This document shows, piece after piece, positions 44,657 through 53,612 of a stretch of DNA of 64,000 bases. The stretch comes from Bacteroidia bacterium (lineage in GTDB: Bacteria > Bacteroidota > Bacteroidia > Flavobacteriales > Flavobacteriaceae), in the NCBI GenBank assembly GCA_030427865.1, contig JAUICK010000013.1, positions 1-64,000 of the forward strand, read 5' to 3'. A program made the position numbers and the translations under genes. Each line of letters opens with the position of its first letter. The first letter of the stretch is position 1. The notes beneath the pieces are model-generated. The model was not told the origin of the DNA. It saw nothing but the letters and a program-made list of their open reading frames with translations, and did no database searches.

Positions 44657-46510
44657 TTATTTTTTGATAATAAGTTTATTAATATTTTGGTTTTTTGAGT
44701 AAATATTTAATAAATAAATCCCTGATTTTAACTCAGAAACATTTAGTTCTTCATTTTTATGAATAACTTTTTTAAGTAGGGTTTTTCCATCTATAGTAAG
44801 AATTTTTACAGTACTTTTTTGAAAAACATTTTTAACGTTAATATAATTAATAAATGGATTAGGGTATGCTTTTATTTCTTTTTTAGAAATAAATTCATTA
44901 GCTGTAATACTTAAAGTTTCTCCTTCTTTAATAGAATACCTTTTATTGGCAGAAATATCAGTAAAAGTTTGTTTAGAGCTGTTAGACCATTCAATCTCTA
45001 CTTTAGAAACTAAATTGTTGTTGGCAAGACCAAAATGTAATACTAAAGAATGCTGGCTTGCATGACTGCCTTGTCCATGAACTTCTTGAATAAGTTTTTC
45101 TCCGTTAACAGTTAAAATAACTTTAGCACCAATAGCATCTTTATTAATGGTTTTTCCTTCTAGATTAAATTGAATCCAGTTTTTACCATCTGAACCATTT
45201 GGGTTTAATTGGTTCTGAAAAAATGTGGTTTTAGGGTTTGCGCTTGCAGAACCTTTTAAAACCACGACTACTACATCTATATCACCATCTTTGTCATAAT
45301 CAGAATAAGCCATTCCTCTACCTTTATCTTTATCATTAACACTAATTTTTGATTGTGTAAACGAGTTGTTTCCATTGTTGGTAAAAAGATAATTTGGGTC
45401 TTGATCTCCAGTAGCAATAAAAGGGACAGCAGGTATTCTTCCATTTGCGACAAACAAATCTGGCCAGGTATCATTATTTACATCAAAAAAAGCTGTACCC
45501 CAACTTGTGCTGTATAGACCACCACCATCTAAAGAATAAGTGTTTTCTACACCAGCTGAGGTTGAAATGTCGGAGAAAATGCCTCCATCGTTTTTAAGCA
45601 AAACATTTCTACCTAAGTTACTAATGTAATAGTCAAAATCTTCATCCTTATCAATGTCAGCATAAGAAATTCCCATTGCATAAATGCCTATGTTAGCTTT
45701 GGTAGATTGTGATACATTTGCAAAACTTTGCCCAGAAGAATTGTTTTTGTATAGAGTATTTGGGGTAACCCATTCTCCAAAATCATTAGCTACATATATA
45801 TCTTGGTTAAAATCTTGATTAAAATCTGTAGGCATTACTGCTAAACCACAGCCATTGTTATTTATACCTAAAGAAGTTGCTTTTTCTGTAAAGGTATTAT
45901 TGCCATTATTTTCATAAAAAAAATCTTCAAAACATTCGTGGTCAAACCCAATTACATCTCCATTTGTATTGGTAAGTAAATTCGATTGTTTTTGATAATT
46001 TATAACATAAATATCTAAAAAGCCATCATTATTATAGTCTAACATGGAAGCTCCCATAGAAAAACTTTCTTCAGTAAGCCCCCAAGAAATACCAGCTTCA
46101 GTAAATGTTTCATTTCCATTATTTATAAACAATAAATTTCTTCCATAATGTCCTGCGCCTTGGGTTTCTCTCCATGTAGTAATAAATAAATCTCTAAAAC
46201 CATCGTTATTAACATCTCCACTAACTACAGAAATTGTATTGTACTCTTTTGTTATGGAAAATCCAATATTTGTAATTTTCTCAAAAGTACCATCTCCTTT
46301 ATTTTTATAGAGAGAGTCTTCATCTAAACCACCATTAATGTATAGATCTTCCCATCCATCATTATTGTAATCAAAAAAAACGACGCCTCCACCCATATTG
46401 GCTAAATCGTTAAAAACATGGTTTATACCTATTTGGTTAGCTTTTTCTGTGAGTTGAGAATTTATACTTATAGAAAGCATTAAGAATAAAAAACTAAGGT
46501 GCTGTTTCAT
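44657..46510 (-). CDS. Secreted CRTAC1-type VCBS/FG-GAP protein with T9SS sorting tail
   Basis: A 617-residue protein counted from ATG at 46510, which starts the signal peptide MKQHLSFLFLMLSISINSQ; an upstream frame adds unlikely residues. Repeats of the VCBS/FG-GAP type (VVFFDYNNDGWEDLYINGG, DYNNDGFLDIYVIN, DYDKDGDIDVVVV) bind calcium, followed by an ASPIC/UnbV domain (NPNGSDGKNWIQFNLEG, IEWSNSSKQ). The last 70 residues (KAYPNPFINYINVKN... LKSGIYLLNIYSKNQ) are a type A T9SS sorting domain, so it is exported to the surface or medium. Function is unknown; adhesion or polymer binding is likely. Confidence 0.9.
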   Translation of the reverse strand: MKQHLSFLFLMLSISINSQLTEKANQIGINHVFNDLANMGGGVVFFDYNNDGWEDLYINGGLDEDSLYKNKGDGTFEKITNIGFSITKEYNTISVVSGDVNNDGFRDLFITTWRETQGAGHYGRNLLFINNGNETFTEAGISWGLTEESFSMGASMLDYNNDGFLDIYVINYQKQSNLLTNTNGDVIGFDHECFEDFFYENNGNNTFTEKATSLGINNNGCGLAVMPTDFNQDFNQDIYVANDFGEWVTPNTLYKNNSSGQSFANVSQSTKANIGIYAMGISYADIDKDEDFDYYISNLGRNVLLKNDGGIFSDISTSAGVENTYSLDGGGLYSTSWGTAFFDVNNDTWPDLFVANGRIPAVPFIATGDQDPNYLFTNNGNNSFTQSKISVNDKDKGRGMAYSDYDKDGDIDVVVVVLKGSASANPKTTFFQNQLNPNGSDGKNWIQFNLEGKTINKDAIGAKVILTVNGEKLIQEVHGQGSHASQHSLVLHFGLANNNLVSKVEIEWSNSSKQTFTDISANKRYSIKEGETLSITANEFISKKEIKAYPNPFINYINVKNVFQKSTVKILTIDGKTLLKKVIHKNEELNVSELKSGIYLLNIYSKNQNINKLIIKK

Positions 46511-46581
46511 AGTAGAGTTACAATTAAAATAAGGTAAATATTTAATAGGTGACAAAGTAATCAATATTTTTTATAAAAAAA

Positions 46582-46615
46582 TTGATTATTTTGTTTAAAA
46601 TAAATAGTACATTTG
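46582..46615 (+). promoter_or_regulatory. Promoter of the CAT-anticodon tRNA
   Basis: TTG (46582-46584) and TACATTTG (46608-46615) with a 23-base spacer; the tRNA begins 13 bases downstream. Confidence 0.5.
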
Positions 46616-46628
46616 CAGCCAAATATTT

Positions 46629-46702
46629 GGTCCCATAGCTCAGTTGGTTAGAGCATCTGACTCATAATCAGAGGGTCCTTGGTTCGAGCCCAAGTGGGAC
46701 CA
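46629..46702 (+). tRNA. tRNA with anticodon CAT (Met elongator or Ile2)
   Basis: A 74-base cloverleaf: acceptor GGTCCCA/TGGGACC with discriminator A at 46702 (CCA partly encoded), D-loop AGTTGGTTA, anticodon stem TCTGA/TCAGA around CTCATAA, and T-arm GGTTCGAGCC. CAT may read Met, or Ile AUA if lysidine is added by TilS. The acceptor pairs C4-G69 and C5-G68 are among features TilS favours, so Ile2 is possible, though such flavobacterial tRNAs are usually listed as Met. Confidence 0.85.
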
Positions 46703-46791
46703 CTTTATTTTTTTATGTAAAATGTAAATAAAAATGATATATTTGCGTAATACATTATAATTTCAAAAATTTTAATCTGGGGGGATATAAA

Positions 46792-46971
46792 ATGAATAGA
46801 AAAAAATATTTAGTGCTAATTGTGGCACTATTATGCACATATATAATGAGTGGGCAAGTAGTTCCACCACCAGCACCACCACCACCACCACCTGGTTTAC
46901 CTATAAACGGAGGATTGGTGTTTCTTTTAGCTTCAGGAATTTTATACGGAATAAAGAAAGCTAAAGATTAG
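46792..46971 (+). CDS. Small PID-CTERM-type protein
   Basis: A 59-residue protein: signal-like N-terminus MNRKKYLVLIVALLCTYIMSGQ, a proline run (PPPAPPPPPPG), and the tail LPINGGLVFLLASGILYGIKK ending in KAKD. This layout matches the PID-CTERM sorting proteins of Bacteroidota: short, signal peptide plus a P-I-D/N-G-G-L membrane segment and basic end. A -7 element TATATTTG lies at 46738-46745, and a six-G run (46779-46784) just before the ATG is an unusually strong ribosome-site-like stretch for this phylum. It overlaps the convergent ribE gene by 11 bases. Role unknown. Confidence 0.82.
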   Translation: MNRKKYLVLIVALLCTYIMSGQVVPPPAPPPPPPGLPINGGLVFLLASGILYGIKKAKD

Positions 46972-47545
46972 TTAATCTACTTACATATTTTCCAATTACA
47001 TCGAATTCTAAATTAACAGAGTCTCCCATTTTGATGTTTTTGAAAGTCGTGTTTTCTATGGTGTAAGGTATTATTGCTACACTAAATTCATTTAATTTAG
47101 AATTTACAACTGTTAAACTAACCCCGTTTACAGTTATAGACCCTTTTTCTATAGTGATGTTTTTGTTTGAAAAATCGTAAGAAAAAGTAAAAATTGTACT
47201 TCCATTTTCTTTTTTTATGTTAGTACAAACAGCAGTTTGATCAACGTGACCTTGTACAATATGGCCATCCAAACGATCTCCTAATTTCATTCCTCTTTCT
47301 AAATTTACAGAATTTGAAACAGAAAGGTTTCCAATATTTGTTTTATCTAAAGTCTCTTTTATTGCAGTAACAGTATATTCATCTTTATTAATGTCTACAA
47401 CAGTTAAGCAAACTCCATTATGAGCAACACTTTGATCAATTTTAAGTTCGTTTGTAAAATCGCTTTTTACTGTTAAATGAACATTTTCTTGTTCTTTTAC
47501 AATATTTGTAATTGTACCAATTGTTTCAATAATTCCGGTAAACAT
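46961..47545 (-). CDS. ribE: Riboflavin synthase, alpha chain
   Basis: A 194-residue synthase that makes riboflavin from two lumazine molecules. It has two lumazine-binding repeats: MFTGIIETIGTI with VAHNGVCLTVVDI, and LGDRLDGHIVQGHVDQTAVC with SITVNGVSLTVVNS. Length is typical. It stands alone and is divergent from pdxA. The gene symbol is ribE in many genomes and ribC in others. Confidence 0.96.
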   Translation of the reverse strand: MFTGIIETIGTITNIVKEQENVHLTVKSDFTNELKIDQSVAHNGVCLTVVDINKDEYTVTAIKETLDKTNIGNLSVSNSVNLERGMKLGDRLDGHIVQGHVDQTAVCTNIKKENGSTIFTFSYDFSNKNITIEKGSITVNGVSLTVVNSKLNEFSVAIIPYTIENTTFKNIKMGDSVNLEFDVIGKYVSRLTNL

Positions 47546-47604
47546 ATGTGTAAATTTTAATTACTTTTGTGGTATTCAAAAATAAGAATAATACAAGAGT
47601 TACT

Positions 47605-48639
47605 ATGGATAAATCTGATAAAATTATTGTTGGTATTTCAATTGGAGATTTCAATGGAATAGGTATTGAGGTAATTCTAAAAACCTTTGAAGATAAAAGA
47701 ATGTTAGATTTTTGTACTCCAATACTTTTTGGAAGCACAAAAATAATTTCTTTTCATAAAAAAGCTTTAAAATTAGAAGTACCCGTTCAAGGAATCACTT
47801 CTTTAAATCAGGTGAATCATAATAAAATAAATGTTTTAAACATCTGGAAAGAGGAAGTTGCAATCGAATTAGGGAAATCAACTTCAGAATCTGGACTTTA
47901 TGCTGCAAAATCATTAGATTATGCAGTAAAAACTTTAAAGGATAAAAAAATTGATGTTTTATTAACGGCTCCAATTAACAAAGAAACAATACAATCAGAA
48001 GATTTTAACTTTCCTGGTCATACAGAATATTTGGAAGCAAATTTAGAGGGTAAAAGTTTAATGATTTTAATGACTGATGAACTTAAAATAGGTTTAATTA
48101 CAGGTCATATTCCTATTTCTAAAGTTGCAGAAACCATTACACCAGAATTGATAAAAGAAAAAGTAGCAACAATGCATCATTCTTTGAAGCAAGATTTTGG
48201 AATAAATAAACCAAAAATTGCAGTTTTAGCCTTAAATCCGCATTGTGGAGATAATGGTGTAATAGGTAAAGAAGATGATGAATTAATAAAACCTACTATA
48301 GACGAAATTGCAGCGTCAGGTAAGTTAGTTTTTGGGCCTTACGCCGCTGATGGTTTTTTTGGTTCAGAGACATATAAACAATTTGATGGTGTTTTAGCAG
48401 CATACCACGATCAAGGTTTAGCACCTTTTAAAGCTTTGTCTTTTGGAAGCGGAGTAAATTACACAGCAGGTTTAAGTGAAATTAGAACATCACCAGATCA
48501 TGGCACTGGTTTTGATATTGCAGGGAAAAATTTAGCAAATCCATCGTCTTTTAAAGAAGCATTGTTTACTGCAATTCAGGTTTTTAAAAATAGAAAAGAA
48601 CACAAAGAGCTCACAAAAAACCCACTTTTAGTAAGGTAA
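47605..48639 (+). CDS. pdxA: 4-hydroxythreonine-4-phosphate dehydrogenase
   Basis: A 344-residue enzyme of vitamin B6 synthesis that oxidises 4-phosphohydroxy-L-threonine. I take ATG at 47605 (MDKSDKIIVGISIGDFNGIG); a frame from 47569 adds residues that overlap the TACTTTTG element at 47562-47569. Family marks are GISIGDFNGIGIEV, FPGHTEYLE, LNPHCGDNGVIGKED, AAYHDQGLAPFKAL and RTSPDHGTGFDIAGK, with metal-binding His residues in the last three. Other B6 genes are not adjacent. Confidence 0.95.
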   Translation: MDKSDKIIVGISIGDFNGIGIEVILKTFEDKRMLDFCTPILFGSTKIISFHKKALKLEVPVQGITSLNQVNHNKINVLNIWKEEVAIELGKSTSESGLYAAKSLDYAVKTLKDKKIDVLLTAPINKETIQSEDFNFPGHTEYLEANLEGKSLMILMTDELKIGLITGHIPISKVAETITPELIKEKVATMHHSLKQDFGINKPKIAVLALNPHCGDNGVIGKEDDELIKPTIDEIAASGKLVFGPYAADGFFGSETYKQFDGVLAAYHDQGLAPFKALSFGSGVNYTAGLSEIRTSPDHGTGFDIAGKNLANPSSFKEALFTAIQVFKNRKEHKELTKNPLLVR

Positions 48640-48659
48640 AATTCTTTTTAAAGAAAAGA

Positions 48660-48688
48660 TTGTAAAATAATATTTTTTTATATCTTTG
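48660..48688 (+). promoter_or_regulatory. Promoter of the yceD-rpmF run
   Basis: TTG (48660-48662), 18-base spacer, TATCTTTG (48681-48688). It lies 22 bases ahead of the ATG at 48711 and rules out the earlier TTG as start only weakly. Confidence 0.65.
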
Positions 48689-48710
48689 CACGCTCAATTG
48701 ATGTTTGGTA

Positions 48711-49247
48711 ATGAAAGACTTAAAGCAATTCAACATACAGTTTGTAGGGTTAAAAGAAGGAAGTCATTTATTTGAATATGAAATTGACAACACGTTCTTT
48801 GAAACTTATAACTTTGATGAATTTAATAGTTCATCAATTAAAGTATCATTAAATTTTATAAAAAAAAGTACATTGTTCGAATTAACTTTTACAGCAAAAG
48901 GTTTTGTAGAAGTTCCTTGTGATGTTACAAACGAATTATATAATCAAGAAATAGATTCAAATTTACCATTAGTTGTAAAATTTGGACCTGAATTTAATGA
49001 TGATAATGAGGAAATTTTAATTTTACCTCATGAAGCTTACGAGTTTAATGTTGCTCAATTTATTTACGAAATGATCGTTTTATCTGTTCCAAATAAAAGA
49101 GTGCATCCAAAAGTTTTAGACGGAACTATGAAGTCTGAAGCGTTAAATAAGTTAAAAGAATTAGAAATAAAAGAAGAGAAAACTGTTGAAGAAACAGACC
49201 CGAGATGGGATAAATTAAAGAATTTAATAACAGAAAAAAAGACATAA
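48711..49247 (+). CDS. yceD: YceD/DUF177 family protein
   Basis: A 178-residue protein of the DUF177 (YceD) family, located before rpmF as in most bacteria. The family's Cys motif is reduced to a single conserved-looking C in [12 protein letters not shown]; the C-terminal part has the [22 protein letters not shown] helix and [10 protein letters not shown] ending. In other organisms this protein affects rRNA or ribosome precursor processing. The start is ATG at 48711, two codons after a TTG. It is one base from rpmF. Confidence 0.9.
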   Translation: MKDLKQFNIQFVGLKEGSHLFEYEIDNTFFETYNFDEFNSSSIKVSLNFIKKSTLFELTFTAKGFVEVPCDVTNELYNQEIDSNLPLVVKFGPEFNDDNEEILILPHEAYEFNVAQFIYEMIVLSVPNKRVHPKVLDGTMKSEALNKLKELEIKEEKTVEETDPRWDKLKNLITEKKT

Positions 49248-49248
49248 A

Positions 49249-49443
49249 ATGGCACATCCTAAAAGAAAAATATCTAAAACAAGAAGAGATAAAAGGAGAA
49301 CACATTATAAAGCCTCAGCGCAACAAATAGCTACAGATCCAACAACTGGAGAAGCGCATTTGTACCACAGAGCTCACTGGCATGAAGGTAAATTATACTA
49401 CAGAGGTCAAGTAGTATTAGAATCTGCAGTAGCTGAAGCATAA
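49249..49443 (+). CDS. rpmF: 50S ribosomal protein L32
   Basis: A 64-residue L32 with the typical [19 protein letters not shown] start. The zinc-binding Cys pairs of C+ L32 are absent, as this is the C- type. It is one base after yceD, and a terminator follows, so fabH is likely to be read from its own promoter. Confidence 0.97.
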   Translation: MAHPKRKISKTRRDKRRTHYKASAQQIATDPTTGEAHLYHRAHWHEGKLYYRGQVVLESAVAEA

Positions 49444-49461
49444 ACCATATAGAAAACTATT

Positions 49462-49489
49462 AAAAACCCTCATTTCTGAGGGTTTTTTT
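49462..49489 (+). terminator. Terminator after rpmF
   Basis: A perfect 11-bp stem AAAAACCCTCA (49462-49472) with TGAGGGTTTTT (49477-49487), four-base loop and T-run. Confidence 0.9.
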
Positions 49490-49595
49490 GCGTTTTTTAG
49501 CTAAAAATTACTCTTTTTGATGAATTTTGCCTTAAAAAGTGAAATATTTTTCACTACTTTTGAATATTCTAATTTTTAGAAATTAAACTACAATT

Positions 49596-50591
49596 ATGAC
49601 TAAAATCACTGCAGCCATTACAGCAGTAGGAAAGTACGTTCCTGAGTATGTATTAACAAATAAAGAGTTAGAAACCTATGTAGATACTAATGATGAGTGG
49701 ATTACTACAAGAACAGGGATAAAGGAAAGAAGAATATTAAAAGGTGAAGGTTTAGGAACTTCATTTATGGCTATTAAAGCCGCTGAAGAGTTACTTCAAA
49801 AATCTTCTACAAAAGCATCAGAAATAGATTTAGTTATAGTTGCAACTGCAACCCCCGATTTACCAGTAGCATCTACTGCTGCTTATGTAGCAACAGAAAT
49901 TGGAGCTACCAATGCTTTTGGTTTTGATTTGCAAGCAGCGTGTTCTAGCTTTCTTTACGGTATGTCTACGGCTTCAAGTTATATAGAGTCAGGTAGATAT
50001 AAAAAGGTACTTTTAATTGGGGCAGACAAAATGTCATCAATTATAGATTACAAAGACAGAGCAACTTGTATTATTTTTGGTGATGGAGCAGGAGCTGTAT
50101 TGTTTGAGCCAAATATAGAAGGTTTAGGTTTGCAAGATGAGTTTTTAAGAAGCGACGGAATTGGGAGAGATTTCTTGAGAATTGAAGCCGGGGGTTCTAT
50201 AATGCCTCCAACTAAAGAAACAGTAGAACAAAAAAAGCATTTTGTTTATCAAGAAGGAAGAACTGTGTTTAAATATGCAGTTTCTAATATGGCAGATGTT
50301 GCTGAAAAAATGCTAACAAGAAATAACCTTACTGAAAAAGACATACAATGGTTAGTAGCGCATCAAGCAAATAAAAGAATAATAGAAGCAACAGCAAACA
50401 GAGTAGGAGTTTCAAGCGAAAAAGTAATGATGAATATTCATAAATATGGAAATACTACATCTGCTACTTTACCGCTTTTATTAGCAGACTATGAGAGTCA
50501 ATTAAAAAAAGGAGATAATTTAATTTTTGCTGCATTTGGTGGCGGTTTCACTTGGGGAGCTGCTTATGTAAAATGGGCATATAATTTATAA
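49596..50591 (+). CDS. fabH: 3-oxoacyl-ACP synthase III
   Basis: A 331-residue condensing enzyme that starts fatty-acid synthesis from acyl-CoA and malonyl-ACP. The active site is complete: Cys116 in DLQAACSSFLYG, His256 in VAHQANKRI, and Asn286 in HKYGNTTSATLPL; the N-terminal TTRTGIKERR loop matches. Length is normal. A TACTTTTG element at 49555-49562 is a likely -7. The usual plsX gene is missing between rpmF and fabH; accB follows after 26 bases, so this is one fatty-acid unit. Confidence 0.97.
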   Translation: MTKITAAITAVGKYVPEYVLTNKELETYVDTNDEWITTRTGIKERRILKGEGLGTSFMAIKAAEELLQKSSTKASEIDLVIVATATPDLPVASTAAYVATEIGATNAFGFDLQAACSSFLYGMSTASSYIESGRYKKVLLIGADKMSSIIDYKDRATCIIFGDGAGAVLFEPNIEGLGLQDEFLRSDGIGRDFLRIEAGGSIMPPTKETVEQKKHFVYQEGRTVFKYAVSNMADVAEKMLTRNNLTEKDIQWLVAHQANKRIIEATANRVGVSSEKVMMNIHKYGNTTSATLPLLLADYESQLKKGDNLIFAAFGGGFTWGAAYVKWAYNL

Positions 50592-50617
50592 AATAGAACA
50601 ACTAAACAATAAGAAAT

Positions 50618-51094
50618 ATGGATATTAAAGAAATTCAAAATCTTATCAAATTTGTAGCAAAATCTGGCGCAAGCGAGGTAAAGTTAGAAATGGAAGATGT
50701 AAAAATTACAATCAGAACAGGTTCTGGAAAGACAGAAACAACTATTGTACAAGCTGCTCCAATGGCAAACATGTCGCAAGCTGCACCCGTACCAGCACCT
50801 GCAACTACTCCAGTAGAAATAGCTGCTCCAAAAGTTGAGAGCGATGATTCTAAATACATTACTGTAAAGTCTCCAATAATTGGAACGTTTTATAGAAAGC
50901 CATCACCAGATAAGCCAAATTTTGTCGAAGTTGGTTCAGAAATAAAAACAGGAGATACAGTTTGTGTAATAGAAGCAATGAAATTATTTAACGAAATAGA
51001 ATCAGAAGTATCTGGTAAGATTGTTAAAGTTTTAGTAGACGATTCATCTCCAGTAGAGTTTGATCAACCATTATTTTTGGTAGATCCATCTTAA
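50618..51094 (+). CDS. accB: Biotin carboxyl carrier protein of acetyl-CoA carboxylase
   Basis: A 158-residue BCCP. The biotin-bearing Lys122 is in CVIEAMKLFNE, with VKSPIIGTFYRKPSPDKPNF before it (protruding thumb region of the biotinyl domain) and VDDSSPVEFDQPLFLVDP after. Residues about 47-75 form the Ala/Pro-rich linker that swings the biotin. It lies 26 bases after fabH and 88 before accC. Confidence 0.98.
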   Translation: MDIKEIQNLIKFVAKSGASEVKLEMEDVKITIRTGSGKTETTIVQAAPMANMSQAAPVPAPATTPVEIAAPKVESDDSKYITVKSPIIGTFYRKPSPDKPNFVEVGSEIKTGDTVCVIEAMKLFNEIESEVSGKIVKVLVDDSSPVEFDQPLFLVDPS

Positions 51095-51117
51095 TTTTAG
51101 ATCAATAGATTTAATAG

Positions 51118-51141
51118 TTTTTAAACTTTTTAGTTTAAAAA
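51118..51141 (+). other. Perfect 10-bp inverted repeat between accB and accC
   Basis: TTTTTAAACT (51118-51127) and AGTTTAAAAA (51132-51141), loop of four T. No T-run follows, so it is more like an intercistronic processing or stability hairpin; it resembles in form that between atpD and atpC. Confidence 0.35.
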
Positions 51142-51182
51142 ATTAAGTAATTCAATTATCTAACTAATCTAAATTTTAAAAG

Positions 51183-52523
51183 ATGTTTAAGAAAATATTA
51201 ATTGCCAATAGAGGTGAAATAGCGCTACGTGTTATTAGAACTTGTAGAGAGATGGGCATAAAAACTGTCGCTGTTTATTCTAAAGCAGACGAAGAAAGTT
51301 TACACGTTAGATTTGCAGATGAAGCTGTTTGTATAGGGCCAGCAGCAAGTTCAGAATCTTATTTAAAAATGCCAAATATTATTGCAGCTGCAGAAATTAC
51401 AAATGCAGATGCAATTCATCCTGGTTATGGATTTTTGTCAGAAAACGCCAAATTTTCTAATTTATGTGAAGAGCATAACATTAAATTTATTGGAGCTTCT
51501 GGAAGAATGATTGACCAAATGGGAGATAAAGCCAATGCAAAATCTACAATGATTGCAGCTGGTGTACCTTGTGTACCTGGTAGCGAAGGGGTTATTGCTA
51601 ATTTTGAAGAATGCGAAAAATTAGCTGTAGAAACAGGTTACCCAGTAATGCTAAAAGCTTCTGCTGGTGGTGGTGGTAAAGGTATGCGTGCTGTATGGAA
51701 GCCTGAAGATTTAAAAGAAGCGTGGGATTCTGCAAGACAAGAATCTAAAGCGGCTTTTGGTAATGATGATATGTATATGGAGAAACTTATTGAAGAGCCA
51801 AGACATATCGAAATTCAAATTGTTGGCGATTCTTTTGGAAAAGCCTGTCATTTATCTGAAAGAGATTGTTCTGTTCAAAGACGTCATCAAAAATTAACAG
51901 AAGAAACTCCCTCTCCTTTTATGACCGATGATTTAAGAGAAAGAATGGGTAAAGCAGCTGTTAAAGCTGCCGAATTTATTAAATATGAAGGTGCAGGAAC
52001 AGTAGAGTTTTTAGTAGATAAGCATAGAAATTTCTACTTTATGGAGATGAATACTCGTATTCAGGTAGAGCATCCAATTACAGAAGAAGTTGTAAATTAC
52101 GATTTAATTAGAGAGCAAATATTAGTAGCTGCTGGTGTGCCAATTTCTGGTAAAAATTATTACCCGCAAATGCATTCTATAGAATGTAGAATTAATGCAG
52201 AAGACCCGTATAATAACTTTAGGCCTGCACCAGGAAAAATTACAACATTTCATTCGCCAGGTGGCCACGGAGTTAGAATAGATACACATGTTTATGCAGG
52301 TTATATGATACCACCAAATTACGATTCTATGATTGCCAAATTAATTACGACAGCGCAAACAAGAGAAGAGGCAATTAATAAAATGAAGCGTGCATTAGAC
52401 GAATTTGTAATTGAAGGAATTAAAACAACAATACCTTTCCATAGACAATTAATGGATCATCCAGATTACGTTTCAGGAAATTATACCACCAAATTTATGG
52501 AAGATTTCGAAATGAAATCATAA
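51183..52523 (+). CDS. accC: Biotin carboxylase subunit of acetyl-CoA carboxylase
   Basis: A 446-residue ATP-grasp enzyme that carboxylates BCCP-biotin. It has [20 protein letters not shown] at the start, the glycine-rich ATP loop [12 protein letters not shown], the catalytic-site [16 protein letters not shown], and [16 protein letters not shown]. Length is normal. The operon fabH-accB-accC supplies initiating and elongating units for fatty acids. A terminator follows. Confidence 0.98.
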   Translation: MFKKILIANRGEIALRVIRTCREMGIKTVAVYSKADEESLHVRFADEAVCIGPAASSESYLKMPNIIAAAEITNADAIHPGYGFLSENAKFSNLCEEHNIKFIGASGRMIDQMGDKANAKSTMIAAGVPCVPGSEGVIANFEECEKLAVETGYPVMLKASAGGGGKGMRAVWKPEDLKEAWDSARQESKAAFGNDDMYMEKLIEEPRHIEIQIVGDSFGKACHLSERDCSVQRRHQKLTEETPSPFMTDDLRERMGKAAVKAAEFIKYEGAGTVEFLVDKHRNFYFMEMNTRIQVEHPITEEVVNYDLIREQILVAAGVPISGKNYYPQMHSIECRINAEDPYNNFRPAPGKITTFHSPGGHGVRIDTHVYAGYMIPPNYDSMIAKLITTAQTREEAINKMKRALDEFVIEGIKTTIPFHRQLMDHPDYVSGNYTTKFMEDFEMKS

Positions 52524-52549
52524 ATAAAAATTTAGTTTCAAATTAATAT

Positions 52550-52587
52550 AAAAATAGAGAATACGCTAAGTGTTCTCTATTTTTTTT
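52550..52587 (+). terminator. Terminator after accC
   Basis: A 12-bp stem AAAAATAGAGAA (52550-52561) with TTCTCTATTTTT (52573-52584) followed by further T. Confidence 0.8.
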
Positions 52588-52611
52588 ATCTTTAGAGTTA
52601 AAGAAGTAAAT

Positions 52612-53061
52612 ATGAAAATAGACGGAATTGATAAAAAAATAATTAGAAGTTTAATAGAAGATGCAAGAACTCCAATTTTAAGTATTGCAAGAGAAGTTGG
52701 TATTTCTGGTGCAGCTATTCATCAAAGATTAAGAAAATTAGAAAAAGCAAGGTTGTTTGATGGATATCATCTAAAAATTAATCATGAGTCTATTGGATAT
52801 TCTACAACCAGTTTTGTTGGTCTTTATTTAGAACCAACAACAGTTTTGTCTTCAGCCATTAAAAGATTAAAAGAAATCCCTGAAGTTGTAGAAAGCCATT
52901 ATACTACAGGTAAATATCCTGTTTTTATAAAAATATTATGTAAAAATAATCAAGATTTAATACGAATTTTAGAAACAAAGATTCAGCAAATAAATGGAGT
53001 CTCTAAAATAGAAACTTTTATTTCTTTACAACAACAAATTGATAGACAAATACATATATAA
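52612..53061 (+). CDS. Lrp/AsnC-family transcription regulator
   Basis: A 149-residue regulator counted from ATG at 52612; a longer frame from 52570 would lie within the accC terminator. The N-terminal helix-turn-helix is IDKKIIRSLIEDARTPILSIAREVGISGAAIHQRLRKLEKA, and the C-terminal RAM domain (VGLYLEPTTVLSSAIKRLKEIPEVVESHYTTGKYPVFIKI) binds an amino acid or similar effector. Lrp-type proteins often control amino-acid genes. Targets are not evident, though it is adjacent to fatty-acid synthesis. Confidence 0.92.
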   Translation: MKIDGIDKKIIRSLIEDARTPILSIAREVGISGAAIHQRLRKLEKARLFDGYHLKINHESIGYSTTSFVGLYLEPTTVLSSAIKRLKEIPEVVESHYTTGKYPVFIKILCKNNQDLIRILETKIQQINGVSKIETFISLQQQIDRQIHI

Positions 53062-53169
53062 AAAATACCTAAACAGTATTATTTAACCATTTAACGAGTT
53101 TTAGAAACCAATAAACTAACATTTATTTTTTTACCCTTTTTTTGTTTCATTTTTACATTCCCGAATAAA

Positions 53170-53592
53170 ATGTTTCAAAAAAAAATGAGATCGCTATCTA
53201 TTTTATTAATTGATGATGATGAAATCGAAAGAATGAAGTTTAAACAAGTTTGTAAGAAGGTGAATTTTTCTTGCTCTATCTTAGAGGCTAATAATGGTAA
53301 TGAAGCTTTACAATATCTAAATAATTTAGAAAATTCATTCGATATTGTTATTTCGGACTTACAAATGCCTATAATGGATGGTTTAGAGCTCTTAAAAAGA
53401 GTAAGAAACAACAATAGATTAAAGAGTATTCCTATGATTATTATGTCTAACTCGCAAGATGAAAATCATTTAAAAGAGTGTTATAAATACGGAATTTCAG
53501 GGTATTTTACCAAGCCAGAGAGTTTTTCTAAATACTCTAAGAAAGTTGTATCATTGTTAAAATACTGGAAAAGAAACGAACTTATTTCATAA
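53170..53592 (+). CDS. Stand-alone response regulator receiver protein
   Basis: A 140-residue single-domain receiver: LLIDDDEIERMKF (Asp15-17 acidic pocket), phosphoacceptor Asp63 in DIVISDLQMPIMDG, conserved Ser/Thr in IIMSNSQDE, and Lys in GYFTKPESF. There is no output domain. It starts a three-gene set with an HPt protein and a LytTR regulator (gaps of 20 and 18 bases), so it probably passes phosphate to or from the HPt protein. The matching sensor kinase is not in this window. Confidence 0.92.
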   Translation: MFQKKMRSLSILLIDDDEIERMKFKQVCKKVNFSCSILEANNGNEALQYLNNLENSFDIVISDLQMPIMDGLELLKRVRNNNRLKSIPMIIMSNSQDENHLKECYKYGISGYFTKPESFSKYSKKVVSLLKYWKRNELIS

Positions 53593-53612
53593 TTAATATA
53601 GTAATTATTAAA

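Noticed and set aside
46779..46784. The G-run as part of a mobile-element end or G-quadruplex
   Set aside because: A single run of six G cannot form an intramolecular quadruplex; its position just before an ATG is better explained as a ribosome-site-like stretch.
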